From contig CAJTVN010000004.1 in the NCBI GenBank assembly GCA_910579685.1, forward strand, positions 75,575 through 139,574: a stretch of 64,000 nucleotides of DNA, written 5' to 3'. Below are positions 42,575-50,917 of the stretch, in pieces. Each line of letters starts with the position of its first letter. The first letter of the stretch is position 1. Position numbers and translations under genes: made by a program. This DNA comes from an uncultured Lachnospiraceae bacterium. GTDB lineage: Bacteria; Bacillota; Clostridia; Lachnospirales; Lachnospiraceae. Under the pieces are notes generated by a model. The model was not told the origin of the DNA, searched no databases, and was given only the letters and a program-made list of their open reading frames with translations.

Positions 42575-42670
42575 ATTCCATCCCTCCTACCCAAAGTCTG
42601 CCCCGCCGCCTGTTATCTATGCATCCGGATTCGAGAGCCTTGTCTCGCTTTAGACAGCACTTTCCGTCGC

Positions 42671-43072
42671 TTACTGTAAAGCCTTCCACTTTGCATAGAG
42701 AGTTATGGACTCCGTGATAACATCCTCCTGCATATTCCATGAAAGAGTGAAATTTTCATCGCAGTACCAGCCGTCAAAGGCATACCCCTCCCGGGCGGGC
42801 GGCTTCGGCTCTTCCAGTGTCTCGCCATACATCCGTTTCTGGCTCTCCACCGCCGTGCCGCCCAGACTGTCAAAGGTGACCTGATAACCCCGGTGAGCTA
42901 TCCCAAAACCCATACACAGCACCAGCAGGACGCTGAGCACGATGATTAACAGGTTCAGCGTTCTTACGGATATATTCACACGGTCATAGAGTCCCCTGAT
43001 CTGACGCTGCGGGTTTTGGTCGGGCTCTTTCGCCTCCTGTATCTCCTGATTTGTTCCGTATTCTTCGCTCAT
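42671..43072 (-). CDS. Small membrane protein with InlB B-type repeat
   Basis: A 133-residue protein. A cytoplasmic N-terminus of about 35 polar residues is followed by one helix (LNLLIIVLSVLLVLCMGFGIA) and one extracytoplasmic repeat, VTFDSLGGTAVESQ ... YGETLEEPKPPAREGYAFDGWY ... SITLYAKW, the Listeria-Bacteroides (InlB B) repeat. Such repeats usually occur in tandem in surface proteins; here there is just one, at the membrane. Its ATG comes one base after the mglC stop, so the two are co-translated. A role as accessory to the transporter is suggested only by position. Confidence 0.65.
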   Translation of the reverse strand: MSEEYGTNQEIQEAKEPDQNPQRQIRGLYDRVNISVRTLNLLIIVLSVLLVLCMGFGIAHRGYQVTFDSLGGTAVESQKRMYGETLEEPKPPAREGYAFDGWYCDENFTLSWNMQEDVITESITLYAKWKALQ

Positions 43073-43073
43073 C

Positions 43074-44135
43074 CTACTTGCGCACCAGATACTTTCTCAT
43101 ATCAATTGCACAGGCGATCAGAATAATCAGTCCCTTGATGATATAAAGCATGTTCGCATCCACGGAAAGGAAATTCAGCCCTGCGAAGATGATCTGTAAT
43201 AACAGCACGCCCACCACGATACCGCTGATTCTTCCGATACCGCCTACAAAGGAGACGCCTCCGATCACGCAGGCCGCAATAGCGTCGCACTCATAGTTGA
43301 AGCCGGTGGCCGCATTGGCCGAAGCGATACGGGCGCTGTCCAGAAATCCCGTGATGGCATACATCATGCCTGCCAGCACGAATACCAGAATAATGGTACG
43401 GGACACGTTGACGCCGGACACATTGGCCGCCTCCTCGTTGGAACCCACGGCGAACATATTCTTTCCAAAAGTGGTCTTGTTCCAGACGATCCACATCACC
43501 GCAGTCAGCACAATGGCATACAGCACGTACTTGGGAACCGCCACGTTGCCGATACTGAACAGAGTCCCCGTCACCAGGGAGCGGTATCCGTCCGTGAGTC
43601 CGCTGAGCGTCTGGCCGTTGTTGGTACCATTCTTCAGATACATGAGGATAACGCCGTAGACAATCAGCTGGGTTGACAGGGTCACGATAAAGGGATGCAG
43701 CTTAAACTTCGCCACGCTGAAACCGTTCACCAGGCCGACCACGGCTCCCACCGCAAGAATCTCAAGTAACACCACGAAGATTGGCGGAGCGCTTGTCATC
43801 TCCGGAAATACCTTGAAAGTGGTAGTCAGCAGCGAAGCGGAAATACACGCCGTAAGACCCACCACACGGCCAGCGGAAATATCCGTTCCCGTCAGCACGA
43901 TGCAGCCGCCGATGCCAAGGGCAATGGGAAGCCTGGCCGCAGTCAGGGAGATCACATTCACGATGGAAGGCAGCTTCAAAAAAGCCGGCACTTTGATTGA
44001 TATGTAAATTACCGCCAGAATGATAATGATATACATGGCGTTGTTCAGTAAAAGGTCTCCTACCTTTCTCAATTTATCCTGGGTTGAAAGCTGGGCAAAC
44101 GCCTGCCCTTTCGTCCCGATTTTCTTTTCAGTCAC
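43074..44135 (-). CDS. mglC: Galactose/methyl-galactoside ABC transporter permease
   Basis: A 353-residue CUT2 permease with eight to ten helices. Typical MglC parts are NNAMYIIIILAVIYISIKVP, VLTGTDISAGRVVGLTACIS, GFSVAKFKLHPFIVTLSTQLI, FAVGSNEEAANVSGVNVSR, and the ending FIGGVSFVGGIGRISG-like sequence (here VIGGVSFVGGIGRISG). The start is a GTG at 44135 behind GAGGAGGG. It lies 20 bases after mglA. Confidence 0.92.
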   Translation of the reverse strand: MTEKKIGTKGQAFAQLSTQDKLRKVGDLLLNNAMYIIIILAVIYISIKVPAFLKLPSIVNVISLTAARLPIALGIGGCIVLTGTDISAGRVVGLTACISASLLTTTFKVFPEMTSAPPIFVVLLEILAVGAVVGLVNGFSVAKFKLHPFIVTLSTQLIVYGVILMYLKNGTNNGQTLSGLTDGYRSLVTGTLFSIGNVAVPKYVLYAIVLTAVMWIVWNKTTFGKNMFAVGSNEEAANVSGVNVSRTIILVFVLAGMMYAITGFLDSARIASANAATGFNYECDAIAACVIGGVSFVGGIGRISGIVVGVLLLQIIFAGLNFLSVDANMLYIIKGLIILIACAIDMRKYLVRK

Positions 44136-44155
44136 AGTTTAACCCTCCTCGATTC

Positions 44156-45694
44156 TTATGCGTATTTTGCCGCCAGAGTCATGATCTCCTCCTGCGTAGT
44201 GTTTTTTGCATCCACCTCTCCCGCAAGCCGTCCTCCGGACATGACCAGAATCCGGTCGCATACTCCCAAAAGCTCCGGCATCTCCGAGGAAACCATCAGA
44301 ACGGTCTTTCCCTCCTTTGCCAGATTCAAAATCAACTGATAAATCTCATACTTGGCGCCCACGTCAATTCCCCTGGTCGGCTCATCCAGAAGCAGCACCT
44401 GGGGCTCCGTCAGAAGCCATCTCGCCAGGATCACCTTCTGCTGGTTTCCTCCGGAGAGAGAACGGATCTGCGTCTTCTGGCTGGGCGTCTTGGTCCGCAT
44501 GGCCTGGATCCCCCAGTCCGTGGATTCCCTCAGCTTTTTATCGCTCAGGAAAGGACCTGTCTTATACCTGGGCAGACTGGAAATCGTGGTGTTCGCCTGA
44601 ATATCCCGTATGGCGAAAATACCCGTGGCACGGCGTTCCTCCGTGAGCATGGCAAATTTATTGCGCAGGGATTCCCTTGCGCTGCGGTTCATAACCCGCT
44701 TGCCGTCCAGATAAATCTCTCCCTCTTTTCGCGTCGCAATCCCGAAAATATTTTCCAGAAGCTCCGTCCGGCCGGAGCCGTCCAGTCCCGCCACGCCGAG
44801 AACCTCTCCCCGCCTTGCGGTAAAGGAGACATCCTTAAGATGCGAATAAACCGCCGTCAGGCCTTTGACCTCCAGCAGCGGGTCTCCTGCCGCATTGTCC
44901 TTCTCCGGATAACGGTTGGTCAGCTCCCTGCCCACCATCAAACGGATAATTTCATTCATGGTCAGTTCCTTTGCCTGACGGGTGGCAATCCACTGTCCGT
45001 CACGCATGATGGTCACTTCATCGGAGATCCGCAGAATTTCCTCCATCTTGTGTGAAATATAGATGATTCCGCATCCCCTGTCTCTTAACATGTTGATGAT
45101 CCGGAACAGATGCTCCACCTCTTCCTCCGTGAGCGAGGAAGTGGGCTCGTCAAAAACAATCACCTTGGAGTGATAGGAAACCGCCTTTGCGATCTCCACC
45201 ATCTGCCGTTGAGATACCGGCATACGGCTCATCACTGTCCTTGGATCCACGTGAACCTCCAGCTCGTCAAAGACTTCCTTGGTAGCCGCATACATTTTTG
45301 ATTCGCTGGTCAGCGGACACCATTTCGATATCTTTGGGAAACGGCCAAGCCACATGTTATCCATAACATTCCGTTTCAGAGCCTGGTTCAGCTCCTGATG
45401 CACCATGGCAACCCCGTTTTCCAGGGCCTCCTTTGAGGTCTTGAAATTTACCTCCCGGCCTTCCAGATAAATATGGCCGCTGTCTTTGTTGTATACCCCG
45501 AAAAGACATTTCATCAATGTGGATTTGCCTGCGCCGTTCTCCCCCATCAGCGCATGAACCGTGCCGGCTTTTACCGTCAAGGATACATTGTCCAGCGCCT
45601 TGACGCCGGGAAAGGCCTTGTTGATTCCTTCCATTTTTAACAGGACGCTGCCGTCCCTCTCTGCCGCAGCAGGTGCTGTCGCCTGTTTTTCCAA
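44156..45694 (-). CDS. mglA: Galactose/methyl-galactoside ABC transporter ATPase
   Basis: A 512-residue CUT2 ATPase with two nucleotide-binding domains. Domain 1: Walker A GENGAGKSTLM, signature PVSQRQMVEIAKA, Walker B VIVFDEPTSSL. Domain 2: GLDGSGRTELL (a degenerate Walker A, usual in this family), signature LSGGNQQKVILARWL, and VLLLDEPTRGIDVGAK. Normal MglA length. The chosen start is a TTG at 45694 (LEKQATAPAAA), 8 bases after AGGGGG; a GTG at 45751 would leave a longer, less typical N-terminus. It energises import through MglC. Confidence 0.92.
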   Translation of the reverse strand: MEKQATAPAAAERDGSVLLKMEGINKAFPGVKALDNVSLTVKAGTVHALMGENGAGKSTLMKCLFGVYNKDSGHIYLEGREVNFKTSKEALENGVAMVHQELNQALKRNVMDNMWLGRFPKISKWCPLTSESKMYAATKEVFDELEVHVDPRTVMSRMPVSQRQMVEIAKAVSYHSKVIVFDEPTSSLTEEEVEHLFRIINMLRDRGCGIIYISHKMEEILRISDEVTIMRDGQWIATRQAKELTMNEIIRLMVGRELTNRYPEKDNAAGDPLLEVKGLTAVYSHLKDVSFTARRGEVLGVAGLDGSGRTELLENIFGIATRKEGEIYLDGKRVMNRSARESLRNKFAMLTEERRATGIFAIRDIQANTTISSLPRYKTGPFLSDKKLRESTDWGIQAMRTKTPSQKTQIRSLSGGNQQKVILARWLLTEPQVLLLDEPTRGIDVGAKYEIYQLILNLAKEGKTVLMVSSEMPELLGVCDRILVMSGGRLAGEVDAKNTTQEEIMTLAAKYA

Positions 45695-45798
45695 ATTGCC
45701 ACCCCCTGTTTCCTGAAAAATTTCCTGTATGATACGAAACTGCAACCGCACTCATGTGCGGCTGCAGTAATCATAAGCTTATAATCCGTCCGCCGTTA

Positions 45799-46992
45799 TC
45801 ATTCACCTGTGTAGGTTGCGTAAGGAATGTTCACGCGCCATGTTCCCACCACGTTCTCGGGTGCAACATCCGTAAAGGTGTCTGCGCCGCCAAGGAAGTT
45901 GGAGGAAATCTGTGCGATGGTATTAGCCATACCGTCAGCATCCTGCTTGATGGTTCCGGTCATTGTGCCCTTGCCAATCGCCTCTTTTGCCGCATCAGTC
46001 GCATCTACGCCGAACACGGGAATCACGGTAGCGCTGCCGTCTTCCAGATTGTAGCCCGCATTCTGCAGAGCTGTCACGGAACCGATTGCCATCTCGTCAT
46101 TGTTTGCGATCACGAGCTCAACCATGTTGCCGTTTGCCTCGCTGTACTGAGACAGGATCGTCTGCATATAGTTGTTTGCCGCCGCTGCGGACCATGCTCC
46201 GTCCTGGTCAACCAGATACTTGTTTTCGTTGCTGCTGTCATAGAAGGACAGAGCGGGCTTTCCGCCTGCCGTAAGGATCGCATCCGCATCCTCCACGCCG
46301 AACTGTGTACGCGCAATCGCCTCTGCATTTCCTTCCTGACCCTTGAACATTACGTAGGAGATTTGTCCGTCGCCGTTTAAGTCAACCTCTTCAAAATTTG
46401 CCATCAGATACTCACCGATCATCTCGCCCTGCATATGGCCCGCCATCTCATAGTCGGTTCCCACGAACACGCACTTGTCATAACCGCTGACCACTTCCTC
46501 GCTCACGGAACGGTTGAAGAAAATCACCGGGATATTCTGTGCGCTTGCCTGCTCAATGATATTTTTCGCCGCATCATCCGAGCCGCTGTCCACCAGATTT
46601 ACAACCAGAAGAGAAGTTCCCTTTGCGATTGCCGTGGTGACCTGCTCGGTCTGCGTTGTCTGGCTGTTGTTACTGTCATAATCCTGATAAGGAATACCTG
46701 CTGCCTCAAGAGATGCATCAAGAGCGGTGCGGACGCTGGAAATATAAGTATCTCCGTAAGTATAGTAGAATACGGAAACGTCTCCCTCTACCGCTGCGGG
46801 CGCTTCCGCTTCCCCTGCATCTGCATCTGCAGAATCAGCTTCCTGCTCATTTGCTGCCGCAGCATCCTCGGTCTTGGTTTCGGGCTCGTTCGCCGCCGTG
46901 CCGGAAGCCGTATCCGCTTTTCCGCCGCAGGCCGCCAGAGACAGTACCATACAGGACGCCAGTGCCAATGCCATGATTTTTTTGAGTTTCAT
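45799..46992 (-). CDS. mglB: Galactose/methyl-galactoside-binding lipoprotein
   Basis: A 397-residue substrate-binding lipoprotein. Signal peptide with lipobox LSLAACGG, then an acidic Ala/Glu linker (about residues 30-70) and a Peripla_BP_4 domain: VFYYTYGDTYISSVRTALDAS, IPVIFFNRSVSEEVV, the EF-hand-like calcium loop DLNGDGQISYV found in galactose-binding MglB, VIANNDEMAIGSVTAL and FGVDATDAAKEAI. It leads the mglBAC operon, 100 bases before mglA, and has its own promoter region, so it is probably the most expressed member. Confidence 0.92.
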   Translation of the reverse strand: MKLKKIMALALASCMVLSLAACGGKADTASGTAANEPETKTEDAAAANEQEADSADADAGEAEAPAAVEGDVSVFYYTYGDTYISSVRTALDASLEAAGIPYQDYDSNNSQTTQTEQVTTAIAKGTSLLVVNLVDSGSDDAAKNIIEQASAQNIPVIFFNRSVSEEVVSGYDKCVFVGTDYEMAGHMQGEMIGEYLMANFEEVDLNGDGQISYVMFKGQEGNAEAIARTQFGVEDADAILTAGGKPALSFYDSSNENKYLVDQDGAWSAAAANNYMQTILSQYSEANGNMVELVIANNDEMAIGSVTALQNAGYNLEDGSATVIPVFGVDATDAAKEAIGKGTMTGTIKQDADGMANTIAQISSNFLGGADTFTDVAPENVVGTWRVNIPYATYTGE

Positions 46993-47017
46993 GTTTCATT
47001 CCTCCCTTATATTAATT

Positions 47018-47066
47018 AATAGGTTTGCCGGCTTCAACAATTTGCATCACCGACAAACCTATTATA
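47018..47066 (-). promoter_or_regulatory. mglB promoter with overlapping inverted repeat
   Basis: A TATAAT -10 (47061-47066, minus strand) overlaps one arm of a perfect 10-base inverted repeat, AATAGGTTTG (47018-47027) and CAAACCTATT (47054-47063). No clear -35 is present. The repeat could be an operator or leader stem controlling the transporter genes. Confidence 0.5.
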
Positions 47067-47131
47067 TCGTTTTTTTTCGTCATTATCTATAAGTTTTTTT
47101 TAGATTCTTATTGATTTTTTTCAATCTTTTT

Positions 47132-48160
47132 TCACTTTTGGTGATTTTTTATGACAATATACTGAGGACACCGATAATACTTTCCTTCCTCCAGTTCGAT
47201 CTCCGGGGGGATTTCCCGCCCCAGCGCCCCGCTTACCGCAATATGGAAAATCGCTCCCGCATAGCGCTCCTTGTCACAGGAGACGGTTCCCATCAGCCTT
47301 CCGCTCTCCACCGCCTCCAGCCCCGGTGTGGTTCCGTCGATCCCCACCACGCTGATTCCGGAGATTTCAGCCCGCTCCATTGCGTCAATCGCTCCGAGGG
47401 CCATATCGTCATTATTGCACACAATCAGCTCAATCTGTCCCGGATACTTTTCCAGCCACTGCTCCATCAGCGCAGACGCCTGGCTTCTCTCCCAGTTGGC
47501 GATACCTCCCGTGATTTTTTCAATGGGAACGCCGCCATCCTTTAAGGTCTGAACCGACCATTCGGTTCGGATCAGGGAGTCCTGATGGCTGCTCTCTCCC
47601 TCCAAAAGCACGTAACTCACCACGCCGTCCCCATTCTGGTCCAGGCTTTCCGGGCTTTCCCTGTAGCGGTCCACCACGATGCTTCCCTGCAGCACAGCGG
47701 ATTCCTTTGCCGCCGCCTCCACATAATAGAGCTGGTCCCAGCGGTCCATATCTTCCTCCACAGGCTGCCTGTTGAAAAACACCACCGGAATCTCCGCCGC
47801 CATGGCCTTGTCGATGATCACGGAGGCCGCCGTCCGATCCACCGGATTGATGCACAGCACATCACAGCCAAGGGACAGAAAACGTTCCACCTGATTATTC
47901 TGGGTATTCTGGCTTCCCTTTGCATCCTGAATGTCCATGCTCACCTTCACGCCCATCTCCTGCTCATAGTCCTTGGCACACTTTTCCAGCTCACCCCGTA
48001 TATTGTTGATAAAGGTATCGTCCCCCCGGTAAAGACTCACGCCGATACGGATCGAATTTTTCTCATCCTTTTTCTCTGCCGCCGCACAGCCCGTAAGCAG
48101 CAAAGCCGCACACAGAAACAGGCTACTCAATCGGATATAACATTTTCTCATATTTCTCAT
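47132..48160 (-). CDS. Second MglB-like sugar-binding lipoprotein
   Basis: A 342-residue lipoprotein with lipobox ALLLTGCAAA and a Peripla_BP_4 domain resembling MglB: IRIGVSLYRGDDTFINNIR, CDVLCINPVDRTAASVII, IPVVFFNRQP, a calcium-loop-like DQNGDGVVSYVLLEGESSH, IVCNNDDMALGAIDAME and VVGIDGTTPGLEAVESG. It is encoded with the sensor kinase genes, not with a permease, so it may be a sugar receptor for signalling as well as, or instead of, transport. ATG 48160 has GGAGG nine bases upstream, inside the preceding gene, which it overlaps by 38 bases. Confidence 0.85.
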   Translation of the reverse strand: MRNMRKCYIRLSSLFLCAALLLTGCAAAEKKDEKNSIRIGVSLYRGDDTFINNIRGELEKCAKDYEQEMGVKVSMDIQDAKGSQNTQNNQVERFLSLGCDVLCINPVDRTAASVIIDKAMAAEIPVVFFNRQPVEEDMDRWDQLYYVEAAAKESAVLQGSIVVDRYRESPESLDQNGDGVVSYVLLEGESSHQDSLIRTEWSVQTLKDGGVPIEKITGGIANWERSQASALMEQWLEKYPGQIELIVCNNDDMALGAIDAMERAEISGISVVGIDGTTPGLEAVESGRLMGTVSCDKERYAGAIFHIAVSGALGREIPPEIELEEGKYYRCPQYIVIKNHQK

Positions 48161-49103
48161 CCCGCAAATCCTCCCGCCGAATATAGCCGCTCTCCAGAAA
48201 CCCCGTATCTTTCACCACGCGGTTCTGCGCAAGCTCTACCGCCGCCTTCACGCTTAAGTATCCGGCGCTGAAATCGTCGGTGACGCAAAGGCCCTGCACA
48301 ATGCCCTTATCCAGATAATTCAGGGCGGAAACCGTGTTTCCCCGTCCATAAAGACCTTCCACCAGATCCGCAGCCTCCTTCGTCTCCGCAAGCAGCTGCG
48401 CCGCCCATATAAGGCCCTCCGGATCCTGTGCCACAAGCACCGCCTTCTCAGGCCCGCCCTGAGCGACTTCCTCCAAAAACGCTTCCGTCCCGCTCCCTCT
48501 GCCGCAGGAGAGAGTCCGCACCAATCCCCCCTCTTCTTCCATGGCCTCGCAAAATCCCTGTAAAAAAAGAAGATCCGCCCCGTTTGGGCTTTCTGCCTCC
48601 AGCAGACACACCCTCTCCTGCGCCCCGTACTCCTTTAAGACCTCTTCTCCCAGGCGTCTCCCCATGCCATGATAGTCAAAGGTAATACTCACGGCGTTTT
48701 CCAGTTCCCAGGCCTCCCCCGGCTTTGCATTGATCAGGATCAGGGGAATCGAAGCTCTGCTTTCCTGCCGGATCTGCGCAATCATTCCCTCCTCCACCGG
48801 ATCCACGATCAGCGCCTGGCTGCCGTCCTCCTGTTCCCGCAGGATCATCTCCCTCTGCTGGCGGGCGCTGCCCTTCTCATACAATGTGATAAAGCTCACG
48901 TCCCCGTTCAGTTCGATGGCCGCCCGCTCCATACCTTTGCGGAAATTTACATACTGATCGTCCGTTGTGTCTCCCACAATCACGGAAATGGGATAGATCC
49001 CGGCTTCCTCTTCCTTTATGATCAGATCCGTTGATGAGAGCAAAAACAGCCCTAAGAGTACAAGCCCATAAAAAATCCAAAAAAAATTCTCTTTTCCGGT
49101 CAT
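48123..49103 (-). CDS. Membrane-anchored periplasmic-binding-protein-like sensor
   Basis: A 326-residue protein with a single N-terminal helix (FFWIFYGLVLLGLFLLSST) and no lipobox, followed by a Peripla_BP_4-like fold: PISVIVGDTTDDQYVNFRKG, ALIVDPVEEGMIAQI, IPLILINAKPG, VCLLEAESPNGADLLFLQG and CVTDDFSAGYLSVKAA. In the gut Firmicutes such anchored binding proteins are found beside YesM-type kinases. Its ATG overlaps the kinase stop by 4 bases, so the two are made together and it may present sugar-bound states to the kinase. This function is inferred. Confidence 0.72.
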   Translation of the reverse strand: MTGKENFFWIFYGLVLLGLFLLSSTDLIIKEEEAGIYPISVIVGDTTDDQYVNFRKGMERAAIELNGDVSFITLYEKGSARQQREMILREQEDGSQALIVDPVEEGMIAQIRQESRASIPLILINAKPGEAWELENAVSITFDYHGMGRRLGEEVLKEYGAQERVCLLEAESPNGADLLFLQGFCEAMEEEGGLVRTLSCGRGSGTEAFLEEVAQGGPEKAVLVAQDPEGLIWAAQLLAETKEAADLVEGLYGRGNTVSALNYLDKGIVQGLCVTDDFSAGYLSVKAAVELAQNRVVKDTGFLESGYIRREDLRDEKYEKMLYPIE

Positions 49104-50899
49104 GATTCCTTCTCTTTCTCTACCAGCTCCTCATAGGGCACGGCAGGCAGATGAATTTGTATTCTGGTCCCCACGTCCGGCTCCGAGTGTATCGTAAGCC
49201 CATAGTCCTCCCCAAAATACAGGCGGATCCTCTCGTTCACATTTTTTACCCCTATGCCCGAGCCTTTTCCGGAAGTGGATTTCGTCTCCCCGGTGAGAAG
49301 CCCCCGCGCCTGCTCAGCCGTCATTCCAAGCCCGTTGTCCTCAATGATAAAGCAAAGTCTCCCGCCCTGTCTTTCCACCTTCACCAGGATTTCCCCATCC
49401 CCGTCCATAAATTCCATTCCATGATAGATGGCGTTCTCCACAAGAGGCTGCAGCATCAGCTTAAGTGATGCCAGAGAAAGGACTTCCGGCCCGGCTTCAA
49501 TCCGGTAGGTAAATTTGTTCTTGAACCGCTTTTGCTGAATGGTAAGATAATTGCGCACATGCTCCAGCTCGTCCCTCACCAAAATAATGCTGCGCCCCTT
49601 GCTCAGGCTGATGCGGAAGAATCTGGCAAGAGCCGTGACGATCTTTACCGCCTCCTGCTTCTGCTCGTTCTCGATCATCCACACAATAATATCAAGGGTA
49701 TTGTACAGAAAATGGGGGTTAATCTGAGACTGAAGCGTGTCGAACTCGCTCTTTCGTTTGGATTCATGCTCCGCCACGATATCATCCATGAGAGCCTGGA
49801 TCCTCCTTGCCATATTCCCGATGGAACGGCCAAGATGCTGGATCTCATAGGAGCCGCCCACGGAAACCTCCGCATCCAGATCCCCTTCCTCCAGGGCATT
49901 CACCGTCTTTTCCAGCTCCTTGATCGGAGCCGTGATTTTGGATGAAATATATGCGTTAATCACCGCAAGCAGAAACAGGAAAAAGGCGACCACAAACACC
50001 ATGAACAGCCGGGTCTTTACCTCGTTGAGCGTAAAGCCCTGCTCCGGCACCACGCCCACGATCTTCCATCCGGTATAGCCCACGGTTTTGACAATGATAT
50101 CCCGTTTTTTGCCCTGCCAGGTTTCCTGATAGTTGCCGTCCCTGCAGTCATAGATCTCACTGACGTTTTCCTTCTCCAGCCCCGCATCGATCAGCTGCAT
50201 TTTCGGATGGTAAATCAACTCCCCGCTGCTGCCCACCAGATACAGGTATCCCTGGTCTCCAAGAGGGATATTGTCCAGCATATACTGCAGGCTTGCGTAA
50301 GTCATGTCGATAAGAAGAACGCCCTGGGCGGTGGCGGTTCCATCCGTGATCTCCACCGCTCGGGAGAGTGTGATCACCCAACGATACTGGTTCTCGCCGT
50401 TATCGAAAATATACTGTACATGGGGCATGGAAAAATGCAGATTTTCCGGATGCTCCAGTGCGTCCGCAAACCATTCCTCACCGGTCACATCCGTTCCTGT
50501 TTTGAGCCGGGCGGCCGGCACGGCGCAGAGAAGCTCCCCGTCTTTGGAAAGCAGTGCGATATTGGAGACAGAATCCTTATTGTTGTCATAGAGCAGGGTG
50601 ATCTCGCTGTTTACCGTCTCACTCTGATGGAAAAAATCCACGTTTTTGATCACGCCGTAATAAATCGAATCCGACAGTTTCATAACCGTGCGCAGGTAAG
50701 AATCCATAGTGAGATTCACCTGGTTGATCACCGTCTGATTTTCTTTGCGGATCGTGGCTGAAAACTGTCCGGTGAGCCTCCCGTACACCGACAGCCCAAT
50801 GAGCAGAATCATGATCAGGGCGCTTATCGTAAAATAAATGAAAATAGTATAGCGGATGCTTACCCGCTGAAAAAGGTCGGATTTTCTCGGCTTTGCCAT
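49100..50899 (-). CDS. YesM-type sensor histidine kinase with dCache domain
   Basis: A 599-residue membrane kinase. Helix one (YTIFIYFTISALIMILLIG), a double-Cache extracellular sensor of about 260 residues (SNIALLSKDGELLCAVP, GVLLIDMTYASLQYML, GDQGYLYLVGSSGELIYHP), helix two (LFMVFVVAFFLFLLAVINAY), HAMP, then the His_kinase box QSQINPHFLYNTLDIIVWM and a HATPase domain (PLVENAIYHGMEF, DNGLGM, GSGIGVKNVNERI). YesM-type kinases control sugar uptake genes through AraC-type regulators, and the regulator gene is directly upstream (18-base gap). GGAGGAA precedes the ATG. Confidence 0.92.
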   Translation of the reverse strand: MAKPRKSDLFQRVSIRYTIFIYFTISALIMILLIGLSVYGRLTGQFSATIRKENQTVINQVNLTMDSYLRTVMKLSDSIYYGVIKNVDFFHQSETVNSEITLLYDNNKDSVSNIALLSKDGELLCAVPAARLKTGTDVTGEEWFADALEHPENLHFSMPHVQYIFDNGENQYRWVITLSRAVEITDGTATAQGVLLIDMTYASLQYMLDNIPLGDQGYLYLVGSSGELIYHPKMQLIDAGLEKENVSEIYDCRDGNYQETWQGKKRDIIVKTVGYTGWKIVGVVPEQGFTLNEVKTRLFMVFVVAFFLFLLAVINAYISSKITAPIKELEKTVNALEEGDLDAEVSVGGSYEIQHLGRSIGNMARRIQALMDDIVAEHESKRKSEFDTLQSQINPHFLYNTLDIIVWMIENEQKQEAVKIVTALARFFRISLSKGRSIILVRDELEHVRNYLTIQQKRFKNKFTYRIEAGPEVLSLASLKLMLQPLVENAIYHGMEFMDGDGEILVKVERQGGRLCFIIEDNGLGMTAEQARGLLTGETKSTSGKGSGIGVKNVNERIRLYFGEDYGLTIHSEPDVGTRIQIHLPAVPYEELVEKEKES

Positions 50900-50917
50900 G
50901 TATTCCTCCTGCCGCCT

